Below, in pieces: positions 23,425-31,277 of a stretch of 33,470 nucleotides of DNA. Numbering within the stretch: the stretch's first letter is position 1; each line of letters begins with the position of its first letter. The position numbers and the translations under genes are program-made. The notes beneath the pieces are model-generated. The model made no database searches, had not been told where the DNA came from, and saw only the letters and a list, made by a program, of their open reading frames with translations. Origin of the DNA: Streptomyces sp. SID9727 (lineage in GTDB: Bacteria; Actinomycetota; Actinomycetes; Streptomycetales; Streptomycetaceae); NCBI RefSeq assembly GCF_010550605.1, contig NZ_JAAGNI010000332.1, positions 1-33,470 on the forward strand. Reading direction: 5' to 3'.

Positions 23425-23757
23425 ATGACCAACGACTCGCCGATCACTCGGTTCTCGGCAGCTCCCAACGGATGGAGGGTCGCGCTCTCTTGTCCAGTCA
23501 CACCAGAGATTCTTGTCCTTCCGCTCGTCGGCTGGGCAGTGCCTACAAGCAACATGTCGCGCACGAGCACAGTGGGAGGCGACCTCCCTCTGGAGCCGGT
23601 CGTGCTGTTCGACAACGTCGGCGAACCGCTGGTCACGACGCTCGGAGAAGCCCTGAACGACTGGGAAGACGGCGAGAGCCTCCACCAGATCCTGGCGCCC
23701 GGCTTTGAGGTCCGCGAAGCGCCAACGGGCTGGGCGGTGCGCGAGTACGGCGACTGA
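23425..23757 (+). CDS. Hypothetical protein (110 aa)
   Basis: The protein opens MTNDSPITRFSAAPNGWRVA and has a beta-rich core (VLPLVGWAVPTSN, PVVLFDNVGEPLVTTLGEA) and a C-terminal FEVREAPTGWAVREYGD. The composition looks real. No family is recognised. It converges on the recombinase gene with a strong terminator between them. Confidence 0.6.
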   Translation: MTNDSPITRFSAAPNGWRVALSCPVTPEILVLPLVGWAVPTSNMSRTSTVGGDLPLEPVVLFDNVGEPLVTTLGEALNDWEDGESLHQILAPGFEVREAPTGWAVREYGD

Positions 23758-23826
23758 CCCAAGCCGTACGACTGAAGCCCCGGACGTCACCTGCATCCAG
23801 CAAGATCCGAAACCGATAGCCTGGCC

Positions 23827-23867
23827 CGCGATGCCCCAGCCTGCTTGCCTCAGGCTGGGGCATCGCG
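23827..23867. terminator. Strong bidirectional hairpin terminator
   Basis: A perfect 17-bp stem (23827-23843 with 23851-23867) has a 7-base loop. It lies between the convergent 110-aa gene and the recombinase and can serve both. Confidence 0.85.
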
Positions 23868-23903
23868 CCGCCTCAGGCTGGCCAGTCGGCGACCAGGGGC
23901 ACC

Positions 23904-24506
23904 TCAGTTTTCCTTTGCAGCGTCATAGGACTGGAGGGCTTGGGAAATGGCACCGACGCTGGGGCTCTTGCCCTTGTTCGTGCCTTCGGTGATGCGCAGG
24001 TGGGGCTGGATCTGCCGGATCGTGAAGCCTCGGTCTCGTAGCCCCACTGCCTGCGCTACAAGGACGTCCGTCATGACGGGCTTGCGTCCACCGACGCGCC
24101 CCTGCTTCCGTGCTGCTTCCAAGCCGTTCTTGGTCTTCTTGACGATGTCGCACCGCCGGTCTTCGGCGAGGGCGAGTGCGAGGTCGAGGATGAAGGACCG
24201 CTCCGTGTGGTCTCCGGCGGCGATGCCTTCGAGGACTTTAACGGCGACACCTCGCTCGAAAAGGTCGTTCAGGACGATTAGCCCTTCGAGGAGGTTGCGC
24301 CCAAGGCGGTCGACCTCTTGCACGCAGAGCATGTCGTCTTCGCGGATGTAGTCGAGGGCGGCCTTGAGAGTGGGCCGGTCGTCGACGGCGAGCTTGCCGC
24401 TGGTCTTCTCTTCGAAGACCTTGAGGCAGATCGAGTCAAGTGCGTCGTGCTGCCGTTGTGTGTTCTGCTTGTCGGTGCTGACTCGGACGAGGCCGACTAG
24501 GGCCAT
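23904..24506 (-). CDS. Small serine recombinase (resolvase/invertase type)
   Basis: The 200-aa protein has the resolvase catalytic domain: VGLVRVSTDKQ with nucleophile S10 and R8, then DRLGRNLLEGL near 66-76 with R67 and R70. A long helix and a C-terminal helix-turn-helix follow (GRKPVMTDVLVAQAVGL, then GFTIRQIQPHLRI). The size fits Tn3-type resolvases and Pin/Gin invertases, not large phage integrases. The ATG at 24506 has GGGGAG upstream. Inverted and direct copies of TTGATGAAC lie directly before it, likely its binding or crossover site. It uses more A/T third bases than the core genes, as expected of a transferred element. Confidence 0.92.
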   Translation of the reverse strand: MALVGLVRVSTDKQNTQRQHDALDSICLKVFEEKTSGKLAVDDRPTLKAALDYIREDDMLCVQEVDRLGRNLLEGLIVLNDLFERGVAVKVLEGIAAGDHTERSFILDLALALAEDRRCDIVKKTKNGLEAARKQGRVGGRKPVMTDVLVAQAVGLRDRGFTIRQIQPHLRITEGTNKGKSPSVGAISQALQSYDAAKEN

Positions 24507-24519
24507 GCGACTCCCCTTC

Positions 24520-24581
24520 GTTCATCAAACGCCTAGGTGCGGAATCTGAACGGTACCACCTAGATGAACGGTTTGATGAAC
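24520..24581. repeat. Inverted repeat, candidate recombinase binding or res site
   Basis: GTTCATCAAAC (24520-24530) and GTTTGATGAAC (24571-24581) are perfect 11-bp inverted copies. Inside them CTAGGTG (24533-24539) and CACCTAG (24557-24563) form a second inverted pair. TTGATGAAC occurs again in direct orientation at 24642-24650. The array begins 14 bases upstream of the recombinase start, where resolvases commonly bind their own res site and repress themselves. Confidence 0.6.
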
Positions 24582-24932
24582 AACTGGAGCCGCAAATCGG
24601 CGAGTTCAAAGGCTGTCCTTTCAGGTTCACGTCCCGACCGATTGATGAACGGCCCGGCACTCCGGCATGAGGCGCCAAGGTAACGAACCCGTAACGGCCG
24701 AAATCCTGGACCAAAGGGCAGCAGGTGGGGCATAGAGGCATGATCCTCTACAAGCTTCCTTGTAGAGGTCGCAGCACCCTGCGAGCGGCTGAAAAGTGCG
24801 AGTCCGAGGACTCCTCTACTGTTCCCCAAGCGCGCAACCCCCGCCCCTGGCCTGCAGCTTGGACGCATAAGGGCCAGGCGCGGGGATCGCAAGGTCACCC
24901 GTCATGCCAATTTCCAGGAGGGGATCACTCTC
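24582..24932. other. Long intergenic region with two palindromes and a promoter-like box
   Basis: No gene is evident. A perfect 10-bp hairpin, CCTCTACAAG with CTTGTAGAGG, lies at 24745-24768 (4-base spacer). A second palindrome, GAGTCCGAGGACTC, is at 24809-24822, followed by a TACTGT -10-like box (24826-24831). These probably control the 56-aa membrane protein that follows. Confidence 0.45.
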
Positions 24933-25103
24933 GTGCGAGAGAACCACATTCGACGACGCCTGCACCACATCGTTCGGCAGGTGCGGCTCTGGCGATTCCG
25001 CCGCCTCGTCACGCACAACCTGATCGCTGGAGCCGCGTATCGCACCGGCATGTACGCCGTCAGCGTGGTGGCCATGGTGGTCTGGCACTACGTGCGCTTC
25101 TGA
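24933..25103 (+). CDS. Small basic membrane protein (56 aa)
   Basis: A strong Shine-Dalgarno (AGGAGGGG) lies upstream of the GTG at 24933. The peptide begins MRENHIRRRLHHIVRQVRLW, very Arg/His-rich, and ends with one likely membrane helix (MYAVSVVAMVVWHYVRF). A basic N-terminus and a single helix suggest an inner-membrane peptide. No family is recognised; toxin-like peptides and small mobile-element membrane proteins share this form. It is followed by a hairpin. Confidence 0.65.
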   Translation: MRENHIRRRLHHIVRQVRLWRFRRLVTHNLIAGAAYRTGMYAVSVVAMVVWHYVRF

Positions 25104-25123
25104 TCGAGAAGACACACGAGGCC

Positions 25124-25152
25124 GCCCCCGCCACTTGCAAGGCAGCGGGGGC
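25124..25152 (+). terminator. Hairpin terminator after the 56-aa gene
   Basis: GCCCCCGC (25124-25131) pairs with GCGGGGGC (25145-25152), 20 bases after the stop codon. Confidence 0.65.
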
Positions 25153-25236
25153 GCTTTGGTGCAAGGACCAGTTAGCCACCGGCTCCGTCGCGGCCGTGAG
25201 CGCAGACGGCAGTCGCGCCTGCGCTAGCCTGCCGCC

Positions 25237-25581
25237 ATGGCAGAACGCGCACCCTTCCATCCCGGCGACGGCCGGCAGCGCTACGTCGGCCCAGCAACCG
25301 TGGTGTTCACTGACGGGCGAGAAGCTGCAGTCACCGCATCCCTGGTGCTGCGCTATGACCCCAGCCGCACCGACAACCGCGAGTCCGACAAGGACAGCAC
25401 CTGGGCTGGCAGCGTCACGCTCGTAGACGAGGCATCCGACATCGACCTCGGTGACGCTTTCCCTGGGACGCTACGGCTGCTGCCCGACGGTCGCGAGAGC
25501 GAGTTCATGGCCACCAGCGGGCCACGCGTTTCCGGCTGCTCAGGGCTAGGGCCCGCTCCGTTCGTCGACCTCGGCGCATAA
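25237..25581 (+). CDS. Hypothetical beta-rich protein (114 aa)
   Basis: The protein opens MAERAPFHPGDGRQRYVGPA and has regular strands (ATVVFTDGREAAVTASLVLR, GSVTLVDEASDIDLGDAFPG, GTLRLLPDGRESEF). It looks like a small beta-sandwich or barrel. A TAGCCT box ends 6 bases before the ATG, so the mRNA is probably leaderless. No family is recognised with certainty. Confidence 0.72.
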   Translation: MAERAPFHPGDGRQRYVGPATVVFTDGREAAVTASLVLRYDPSRTDNRESDKDSTWAGSVTLVDEASDIDLGDAFPGTLRLLPDGRESEFMATSGPRVSGCSGLGPAPFVDLGA

Positions 25582-25691
25582 GGGAACGTTATGCGCTACT
25601 TCCAGGGTGGGTAGCCCGCAAGAGGCGTGAGGAGCCGAGGGCTCGCAACGCGCTACTGTCCCCGGAGGTACCGACGCGTTGGGAGACGCCA

Positions 25692-25814
25692 GTGGACAGA
25701 GAAGAACTGAAGGCCGAGATCGATGAACTGATGCGCCAGTACGACAACGAGGAGATCGACGGCGCGACCTACTCCCAGAAGATGATGGAACTGACTGCAT
25801 CCGCGCAGGAGTAG
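25692..25814 (+). CDS. Small acidic helical protein (40 aa)
   Basis: The GTG at 25692 has GGGAG upstream with good spacing. The peptide begins MDREELKAEIDELMRQYDNE and ends TYSQKMMELTASAQE: highly helical, acidic and free of low-complexity sequence, so probably genuine. A strong terminator follows. A TACTGT box lies at 25654-25659, preceded by a GAGCC...GGCTC palindrome like the one before the 56-aa gene. Confidence 0.7.
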   Translation: MDREELKAEIDELMRQYDNEEIDGATYSQKMMELTASAQE

Positions 25815-25839
25815 TGCTGGCCGAAGCGCCGCACGCAGC

Positions 25840-25875
25840 ACTGCGCCCCGCCCTCGGATGAGAGCGGGGCGCAGT
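25840..25875 (+). terminator. Strong hairpin terminator after the 40-aa gene
   Basis: A perfect 12-bp stem (25840-25851 with 25864-25875) has a 12-base loop, 25 bases after the stop codon. Confidence 0.85.
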
Positions 25876-25907
25876 CGTGTCATTGCCGGCCGCTAGAGTC
25901 GCAGCGC

Positions 25908-26504
25908 ATGGACATCCCCTGGGGCGACATCGCCACCTTTGGTACAGCCGGCCTGAGCGCGGTTGCCGCCGCTGGCGCTTGGTTCGCCGCCCACCGCGCC
26001 AACGGAACAGCTAACACTGTCGCGAGCATCGAACGCGAGCGCTGGCACGAGGACCGCACGCCTGACATCAGGCTGTCGTTCACCGGGCAGTTCGGTAGTC
26101 GCGGCAGCATCACAGCTCACCTGGCCGGCCCGGACAGTCTTGGCGACCTGACCTCGGTGCAGTTGGAGATGCTGAACGACGACATGGACCACAGGGTCCT
26201 CAACCCGACGCCGGAGTACACCCAGGCAGACGCAGACGCCTACGTCTGGGGCCCATTTCGTTTCGCTCCCGGCATCGACGGGGCTGACCAGAATGGGCGA
26301 CGGACCGGGGCGGTGCCACTGGAAATGGGCCGGGGTCGCCCCTTCGCTATCGAGCGCACCCGCCCCGGCCGCTGGATGACAGGCATGGCGGCCGAGCAGT
26401 GGCAGGACCGCTACACGCATCTCCCGATCCGCGTCCGGGTGACATGCGGGCGGGGCGAGGAGACGTGGGTCCTGGCGCGAGAGCTGGAGAACCCTCCCCG
26501 CTAG
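25908..26504 (+). CDS. Membrane-anchored hypothetical protein (198 aa)
   Basis: The N-terminus has one likely membrane helix (TFGTAGLSAVAAAGAWFAAH), followed by a short linker and a beta-rich domain from about 50 (TPDIRLSFTGQFGSRGSITA, LEMLNDDMDHR, IRVRVTCGRGEETWVLAREL). No family is certain; similar single-helix proteins are common in Streptomyces. A TAGAGT box ends 8 bases before the ATG, with no Shine-Dalgarno, so leaderless translation is likely. It is the last gene that I place in the accessory block. Confidence 0.75.
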   Translation: MDIPWGDIATFGTAGLSAVAAAGAWFAAHRANGTANTVASIERERWHEDRTPDIRLSFTGQFGSRGSITAHLAGPDSLGDLTSVQLEMLNDDMDHRVLNPTPEYTQADADAYVWGPFRFAPGIDGADQNGRRTGAVPLEMGRGRPFAIERTRPGRWMTGMAAEQWQDRYTHLPIRVRVTCGRGEETWVLARELENPPR

Positions 26505-26611
26505 TCCCCCACTTTTTGGTCACAACTCCGTCACCACCGGAACATCTGCCTCCCCTGCCGCATCCGGCGTCGCTACGGTCGTCCCTCCACGAACCACCTA
26601 TGGGGGGGCAC

Positions 26612-27220
26612 ATGTCGAATCAGCAGCCGCAGCAGCCTGGCTGGGGTCAGCAGCCAACACAGCCGGGATGGGGCCCCCAGCCGCCGGCGCCGAAGAAGAG
26701 CACGGGCAAGATCATCGGGTTTGGGTGCCTGGGCATCATCGTGCTCTTCGTCCTGATCGGCATCATCGCCGCCATCGCAACGAGCGGCGACGACAGCAAG
26801 AAGGACTCGCCGCCCACCAAGGAGCCGGCCGCCAGCGCTCCCGCCGAGACCAAGAAGCCGGAGGAGCCGAAGAAGGAAGAGCCGGCGAAGAAGGAGCCCG
26901 TGACCGTCGCGGCGAAGAAAGTCGCCTTCAAGAAGAGCATCCTCGCCCAGAACGACAACTACACCAGCGTCCAGGTCACCATCACGAACAACGGCAAGGA
27001 TGAGATCGATGTCAACCCGCTGTACGTAACGATCACCGACACCGACGGCCGCAAGCACACCGCCGAGCTCGGGATGGACGAAGACCAACTCGACACGGTG
27101 AAGCTCGCCCCCGGCGAGAACGTCATGGGCACCATCACCGGCAAGGGCAAGTTCGACGCCAAGTACGTGACCTACACGGACGGGCTGATCGGCGACAGCG
27201 TCCGCGGGAACGTGTCCTGA
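26612..27220 (+). CDS. Membrane-anchored DUF4352-like protein (202 aa)
   Basis: A short Gln/Pro/Gly-rich cytoplasmic tail (MSNQQPQQPGWGQQPTQPGW) precedes one membrane helix (GFGCLGIIVLFVLIGIIAAI, near 37-56). A Lys/Glu/Pro-rich spacer follows, then an Ig-like beta domain from about 97 (VTVAAKKVAFKKSILAQND, VQVTITNNGKDEIDVNPLYV). The layout matches extracytoplasmic DUF4352 (telokin-like) proteins of Gram-positives, which are of unknown function. I chose the ATG at 26612 with GGGGGGG upstream. Another in-frame ATG lies at 26600. Confidence 0.85.
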   Translation: MSNQQPQQPGWGQQPTQPGWGPQPPAPKKSTGKIIGFGCLGIIVLFVLIGIIAAIATSGDDSKKDSPPTKEPAASAPAETKKPEEPKKEEPAKKEPVTVAAKKVAFKKSILAQNDNYTSVQVTITNNGKDEIDVNPLYVTITDTDGRKHTAELGMDEDQLDTVKLAPGENVMGTITGKGKFDAKYVTYTDGLIGDSVRGNVS

Positions 27221-27257
27221 CACCGGTGAGTCCGCAGGCTGACGTCCGCCGTACGCC

Positions 27258-27287
27258 CGCCGCCCCCGGCCCGTGCCGGGGGCGGCG
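27258..27287. terminator. Bidirectional hairpin terminator
   Basis: A perfect 13-bp stem (27258-27270 with 27275-27287) has a CCGT loop, placed between two convergent genes. Confidence 0.85.
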
Positions 27288-27293
27288 CCGTGT

Positions 27294-27671
27294 TCAGATC
27301 TCCGTGTCGCCGGGGCCCTCGGCGCCGAACTGCTCGGCGCGCAGGGCGAGGTCCTGGAGCACGTCCGCCGAGGTGACGTCCGTCTGCCCGGAGTCGTGGA
27401 CCTGGGCCAGCATCGCGAACGCCAGGGTGAACGCCCCGACGAGCTGTTCCACCGCACCGCCGACCTCACGTCCGACGACCACCACCACGTCCTCGACGGT
27501 GGCGTCCTCGGGGATGGCGATCCGGGGCATGGTCTCGTTGAGTAGGGCGGTCACCACGGTCGAGTCGGTGTCGGCGTCGTCGCGGTCCGGATTCTCCTCC
27601 AGCAGCCGGCGCATCTCCCCCGCCTCGGTGAGGATGCCGACCACACGCTTCACCACTTCGCTCTGCTCCAT
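27294..27671 (-). CDS. Hypothetical actinobacterial protein (125 aa)
   Basis: The protein opens MEQSEVVKRVVGILTEAGEM and is acidic and mostly helical, with LLNETMPRIAIPEDATVEDV and an amphipathic C-terminal half. The start is the ATG at 27671. Its long codon-biased frame and location beside core genes make it real. No family is recognised. Confidence 0.78.
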   Translation of the reverse strand: MEQSEVVKRVVGILTEAGEMRRLLEENPDRDDADTDSTVVTALLNETMPRIAIPEDATVEDVVVVVGREVGGAVEQLVGAFTLAFAMLAQVHDSGQTDVTSADVLQDLALRAEQFGAEGPGDTEI

Positions 27672-27822
27672 ACCGCGAGCATAGGCGCAGCCGGACGGCC
27701 CATCGGAACAAACGACGTGCGGGGGCATGCCGTGCCGGGGCCCGGACGGCCGCCTCCGCCTCGGCACCGGTGCCCGCGCCGCCGTAGCGTACGAGACAGG
27801 TCCGGACGGCGGAGAGGAACCC

Positions 27823-28692
27823 ATGAGCGGCACCGAGCTTCCCGTGATCGCGGCGGTCGACGGCTCCTCGCACAGCATGGACGCGCTGGACTGGGCGGCC
27901 CGTGAGGCGGTCGTACGGGGTCTGCCGCTGCTCATCGTGCACGTGAGGCAGCTGGCCCGGCGCACCGGCCAGGAGGCGCAGGAGCGGGAGGCGGGCGAGC
28001 TGCTGGCCTCGGCCGCGCACCGGGTGGCCCAGGTCGCTCCGGGACTGCGGCCCACGACCCTCGCACCGCTCGACTTCCCGTCGGCGGCGCTGGTCTCGCT
28101 GAGCCGGGACGCCTCGCTGCTGGTGCTCGGTTCGCGGGGTCTCGGCGGGTTCCGGTCCCTGATGCTCGGGTCCAACAGCCTGGCGACGGCGTCCATGGCC
28201 AAGTGCCCCGTGGTGATCGTGCACGGTGGCCGGGACGACGAGGAGCCGGCCGGCGAGGGCGCGGGCGAGGTCTTCCCGGACATCGTCGCCGGGGTGGCGG
28301 CCGATGAGAGCAGCGAGGGAGTGCTGGACTTCGCCTTCGAGACGGCGGCGGCGCACCCGGGCGCGCGGCTGCGGATCGTGCACGGCTGGACGATGTTCTC
28401 GTCCATGCTGTCCGGGGGGCCGGTCTTCGACCGGAACGCGGCGGCGGATGCGGCGGAGCGGTCGCTGGCGGAACTGACGGCCGGCTGGCGGGCGGCGTAT
28501 CCGCAGGTCGAGGTCATGAAGGAGCCGGTCAACGGCTCCGCGGCCCGCACCCTGGTCACCGCGTCCGCGACGGCGTCGCTGACCGTCGTCGGCCGGCGGC
28601 GCGGCGGTGAGTCGCTGGGCCTCGGACTGTCGCCGGTGGCGCACACGACGCTCACGCACGCGATGGGCCCGGTGGCCGTCGTCCCCTGCTGA
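27823..28692 (+). CDS. Universal stress protein, tandem UspA domains
   Basis: The 289-aa protein has two UspA domains. The first begins VIAAVDGSSHSMDALDWAA and has the ATP-binding loop GSRGLGGFRSLMLGSNS (near 104-120). The second begins near 148 and has only a partial loop (GRRRGGESLGLGLSP), so it may not bind nucleotide. Tandem Usps respond to stress and dormancy in actinobacteria. GGAGAGGA lies before the ATG at 27823. The next gene, lnt, follows 92 bases later on the same strand. Confidence 0.92.
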   Translation: MSGTELPVIAAVDGSSHSMDALDWAAREAVVRGLPLLIVHVRQLARRTGQEAQEREAGELLASAAHRVAQVAPGLRPTTLAPLDFPSAALVSLSRDASLLVLGSRGLGGFRSLMLGSNSLATASMAKCPVVIVHGGRDDEEPAGEGAGEVFPDIVAGVAADESSEGVLDFAFETAAAHPGARLRIVHGWTMFSSMLSGGPVFDRNAAADAAERSLAELTAGWRAAYPQVEVMKEPVNGSAARTLVTASATASLTVVGRRRGGESLGLGLSPVAHTTLTHAMGPVAVVPC

Positions 28693-28784
28693 CGGCCGGG
28701 CCGCGTCCGCTGCCGCACACTGGGCAGAAGATCGGGACCGGATGGCGGACGGACCTGCCGGCGGGCGGGGCGAGGAGGTGCGGC

Positions 28785-30362
28785 ATGGGTGCGCGGACCG
28801 GGTGGCGCGAGCGGGGTGCGCGCGTGCTCGACCGGACCCCGGGGCGCGCGGCCGCCGCGCTGGTGGCCGGTGCGCTGCCGGCGCTCGCCTTCCCCGCACC
28901 CTCCCTGTGGTGGTTCGCCTACGTCTGCCTGGTCCCGCTGCTGCTGCTGGTCCGCTCCGCCGGGACGGGGCGGGGGGCGGCGCGCGACGCGTGGCTGGGC
29001 GGCACGGGTTACATGATCGCCGTGCACCACTGGCTGATGCCGAGCCTGCACGTGTTCATCGTGATCCTCGCGGCGCTGCTGGGTCTGCTGTGGGCACCGT
29101 GGGGGCTGCTGGCGCACCGGCTGCTGCGCGGCCCGTTGAGCGGGCGGGCGGCGGTCGCGGCGGTGGTCCTGGTGCCGTGCGGCTGGCTGATGATCGAGCT
29201 GGTGCGGTCCTGGGAGGCGCTGGGCGGTCCCTGGGGGCTGCTGGGGGCGAGCCAGTGGCAGGTGGAACCTGCGCTGCGGCTGGCCTCGGTGGGCGGGGTG
29301 TGGCTGGTGAGTCTGCTGGTGGTGGCGGTGAACACGGCGGTCACCGTGCTGCTGGTGCACTCCGCCGCCCGCGTCGTGGCCGCCGTGTCGCTCCTGGTGG
29401 GGGCGCTGGTGGCCGGGGCGGCCTGGGTGTGGGCGCCGCAGCCGGAACGGACGGGCACGGTCAGGGTGGCCGTCGTGCAGCCCGGGATCGTGGACGGGCC
29501 GGGCAGCATCCCGCGCAGGTTCGCCCGCGGCGAGGCGCTGACCCGGTCGCTCGCGGGGCGCGGGGTCGACCTGGTGGTGTGGGGTGAGAGCAGCGTCGGC
29601 GTGGACCCGGCCCGGCGGCCGGACGTCGAGGCCCGGCTCGCGGCGCTGTCGCGGTCGGTGGGCGCCGGTCTCCTGGTGAACGTGGACGCCCGGCAGACCG
29701 ACGCGGCGGGACGCACGGGGATCTTCAAGAGCGCCGTGCTCGTCGGACCCCGGGGGCTCACCGGGGACCGGTACGACAAGATGCGGCTCGTGCCGTTCGG
29801 CGAGTACGTCCCGGCCCGGTCGGCGCTCGGCTGGGCGACCTCGATGGGCCGGGCCGCGGGCGAGGACCGGCTGCGCGGCGGGGGCCCGGTCACGATGCGG
29901 GTGCCCGGTGCGGACGGAGTGCGCGTCGGCCCGCTGGTCTGCTTCGAGTCCGCGTTCCCGGACATGAGCCGGCGCCTGGTACGGGACGGGGCGGGGCTCC
30001 TGGTCGCCCAGTCCTCCACCTCGTCCTTCCAGCACGGCTGGGCCCCGGCTCAGCACGCCTCGCTCGGCGCGCTGCGGGCGGCGGAGAGCGGCCGCCCGAT
30101 GGTGCACGCCACGCTCACGGGTGTGAGCGCGGTGTACGGGCCCGGGGGCGAGCGCGTCGGTCCCCGCCTCGGTACGGAGACCAGCGGGACCGCCGTCTAC
30201 GGGGTGCCGCTGGCCCGGGGCACCACGCTGTACGTGCGGTTCGGCGACTGGGCGGTGTACGGGGCGCTGGGAGCGCTGGCCGTCTTCTGCGCGTCGGAGG
30301 GCGTACGGGCCCGGCGGGCCCGGAGGCGTACGCGTCCCGTCGAGACGGCGGCGGCTGCTTAG
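28785..30362 (+). CDS. lnt: Apolipoprotein N-acyltransferase
   Basis: Lnt N-acylates the modified cysteine of lipoproteins using phospholipid as donor. The 525-aa protein has about six N-terminal membrane helices and then a carbon-nitrogen-hydrolase domain. The catalytic residues are visible: K332 in YDKMRLVPFGEYVP and C386 in LVCFESAFP. A general-base Glu is expected earlier, probably in the segment around RFARGEALT. It starts at the ATG at 28785 with GAGGAGG upstream. Streptomyces are among the actinobacteria with Lnt homologues. Its stop overlaps that of a convergent oxidoreductase gene. Confidence 0.93.
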   Translation: MGARTGWRERGARVLDRTPGRAAAALVAGALPALAFPAPSLWWFAYVCLVPLLLLVRSAGTGRGAARDAWLGGTGYMIAVHHWLMPSLHVFIVILAALLGLLWAPWGLLAHRLLRGPLSGRAAVAAVVLVPCGWLMIELVRSWEALGGPWGLLGASQWQVEPALRLASVGGVWLVSLLVVAVNTAVTVLLVHSAARVVAAVSLLVGALVAGAAWVWAPQPERTGTVRVAVVQPGIVDGPGSIPRRFARGEALTRSLAGRGVDLVVWGESSVGVDPARRPDVEARLAALSRSVGAGLLVNVDARQTDAAGRTGIFKSAVLVGPRGLTGDRYDKMRLVPFGEYVPARSALGWATSMGRAAGEDRLRGGGPVTMRVPGADGVRVGPLVCFESAFPDMSRRLVRDGAGLLVAQSSTSSFQHGWAPAQHASLGALRAAESGRPMVHATLTGVSAVYGPGGERVGPRLGTETSGTAVYGVPLARGTTLYVRFGDWAVYGALGALAVFCASEGVRARRARRRTRPVETAAAA

Positions 30363-31258
30363 GCGGCGTCGAGCTCCCGCAGGACGCGCTCGCAGAGTTC
30401 GTGGGTCTCCAGCGCGTCGCGGGCGCTCAGCGGGCGGCCCTCGCGCACGGCCTCCAGGAAGGCCAGCACCGCCTGCTCGATGCCGCGCTGACGGGCCACC
30501 GGCACCCAGTCCCCGCGTCGGCGGACGCTCGGCTGCCCCTTGTGGTCGATGACCTCCGCGAGATTGAGGACCTCGCGCTTGGAGTCCTGGCCGGAGACTT
30601 CGAGCCGCTCCTCGGTCGAGCCGCTGAGCCGGTTCATCGCGCCGATCGCGGTGAAGCCGTCGCCGGAGAGCTGGAGCACGACGTGGTGCAGCAGACCGTC
30701 CACGAGCCGGCCGCTCACCACGGTGCGCCGGACGGGGCCGGGCGCCAGGAAGCGCAGGGTGTCCACGACGTGGATGAAGTCGTCGAACACCATGGTCCGG
30801 GGCTTCTCGGGGAGGCCGACCCGGTTCTTCTGCAAAAGGATCAGTTCGCGCGGGTGCTCCGCGCACTGGGCGTAGCCCGGGGCCAGCCGGCGGTTGAATC
30901 CGACGGCGAGGCCGGTGGAGCGCGCCTCGGCGAGCTCGACCAGGCGGGTGGACTCAGCCAGCGTGTACGCGAGCGGCTTGTCGACGTAGGTGGGGACGCC
31001 CGCGTCGAGCAGCCGGCCCACGATCTCGGGGTGGGCGGCGGTCGAGGCGTGCACGAACGCGGCGTCGGGCTCCTGGGCGAGCAGCGAGTCCAGGTCCTGG
31101 TGGCACCGGTCGGCCGGGATGCGGTGGGCGGCGGCGACCGCGTCCAGGGTGGCCGGGGTGCGGGTCTGGAGGTGGAGCTCGATGCCCGGCAGGGAGCCGA
31201 GCACCGGCAGGTACGCCTTCCGCGCGATGTCCCCGAGTCCGATGCAGCCGACCTTCAC
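30359..31258 (-). CDS. Gfo/Idh/MocA family oxidoreductase
   Basis: The 299-aa protein has an N-terminal NAD(P)-binding Rossmann fold (MKVGCIGLGDIARKAYLPVL) and the conserved Lys motif VDKPLAYT with K94. A C-terminal alpha/beta dimerisation domain follows, containing DDFIHVVDTLRFL. The substrate is probably a sugar or cyclitol, but it cannot be named. The GTG at 31258 has AGAGGA upstream. It is the second gene of a minus-strand pair with the FAD monooxygenase, separated by 19 bases. Confidence 0.9.
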   Translation of the reverse strand: MKVGCIGLGDIARKAYLPVLGSLPGIELHLQTRTPATLDAVAAAHRIPADRCHQDLDSLLAQEPDAAFVHASTAAHPEIVGRLLDAGVPTYVDKPLAYTLAESTRLVELAEARSTGLAVGFNRRLAPGYAQCAEHPRELILLQKNRVGLPEKPRTMVFDDFIHVVDTLRFLAPGPVRRTVVSGRLVDGLLHHVVLQLSGDGFTAIGAMNRLSGSTEERLEVSGQDSKREVLNLAEVIDHKGQPSVRRRGDWVPVARQRGIEQAVLAFLEAVREGRPLSARDALETHELCERVLRELDAA

Positions 31259-31277
31259 AGGGTGTTCCTCTCGCTGG

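Noticed and set aside
24725..25426. 233-codon plus-strand frame over the intergenic region and the 56-aa gene
   Set aside because: It overlaps the better supported 56-aa and 114-aa genes in another frame and has low-complexity, motif-free composition.
27294..30866. Long minus-strand frame across the usp and lnt genes
   Set aside because: Only its last 125 codons (27294-27671) look like a protein. The rest is Arg/Pro-rich antisense to usp and lnt.
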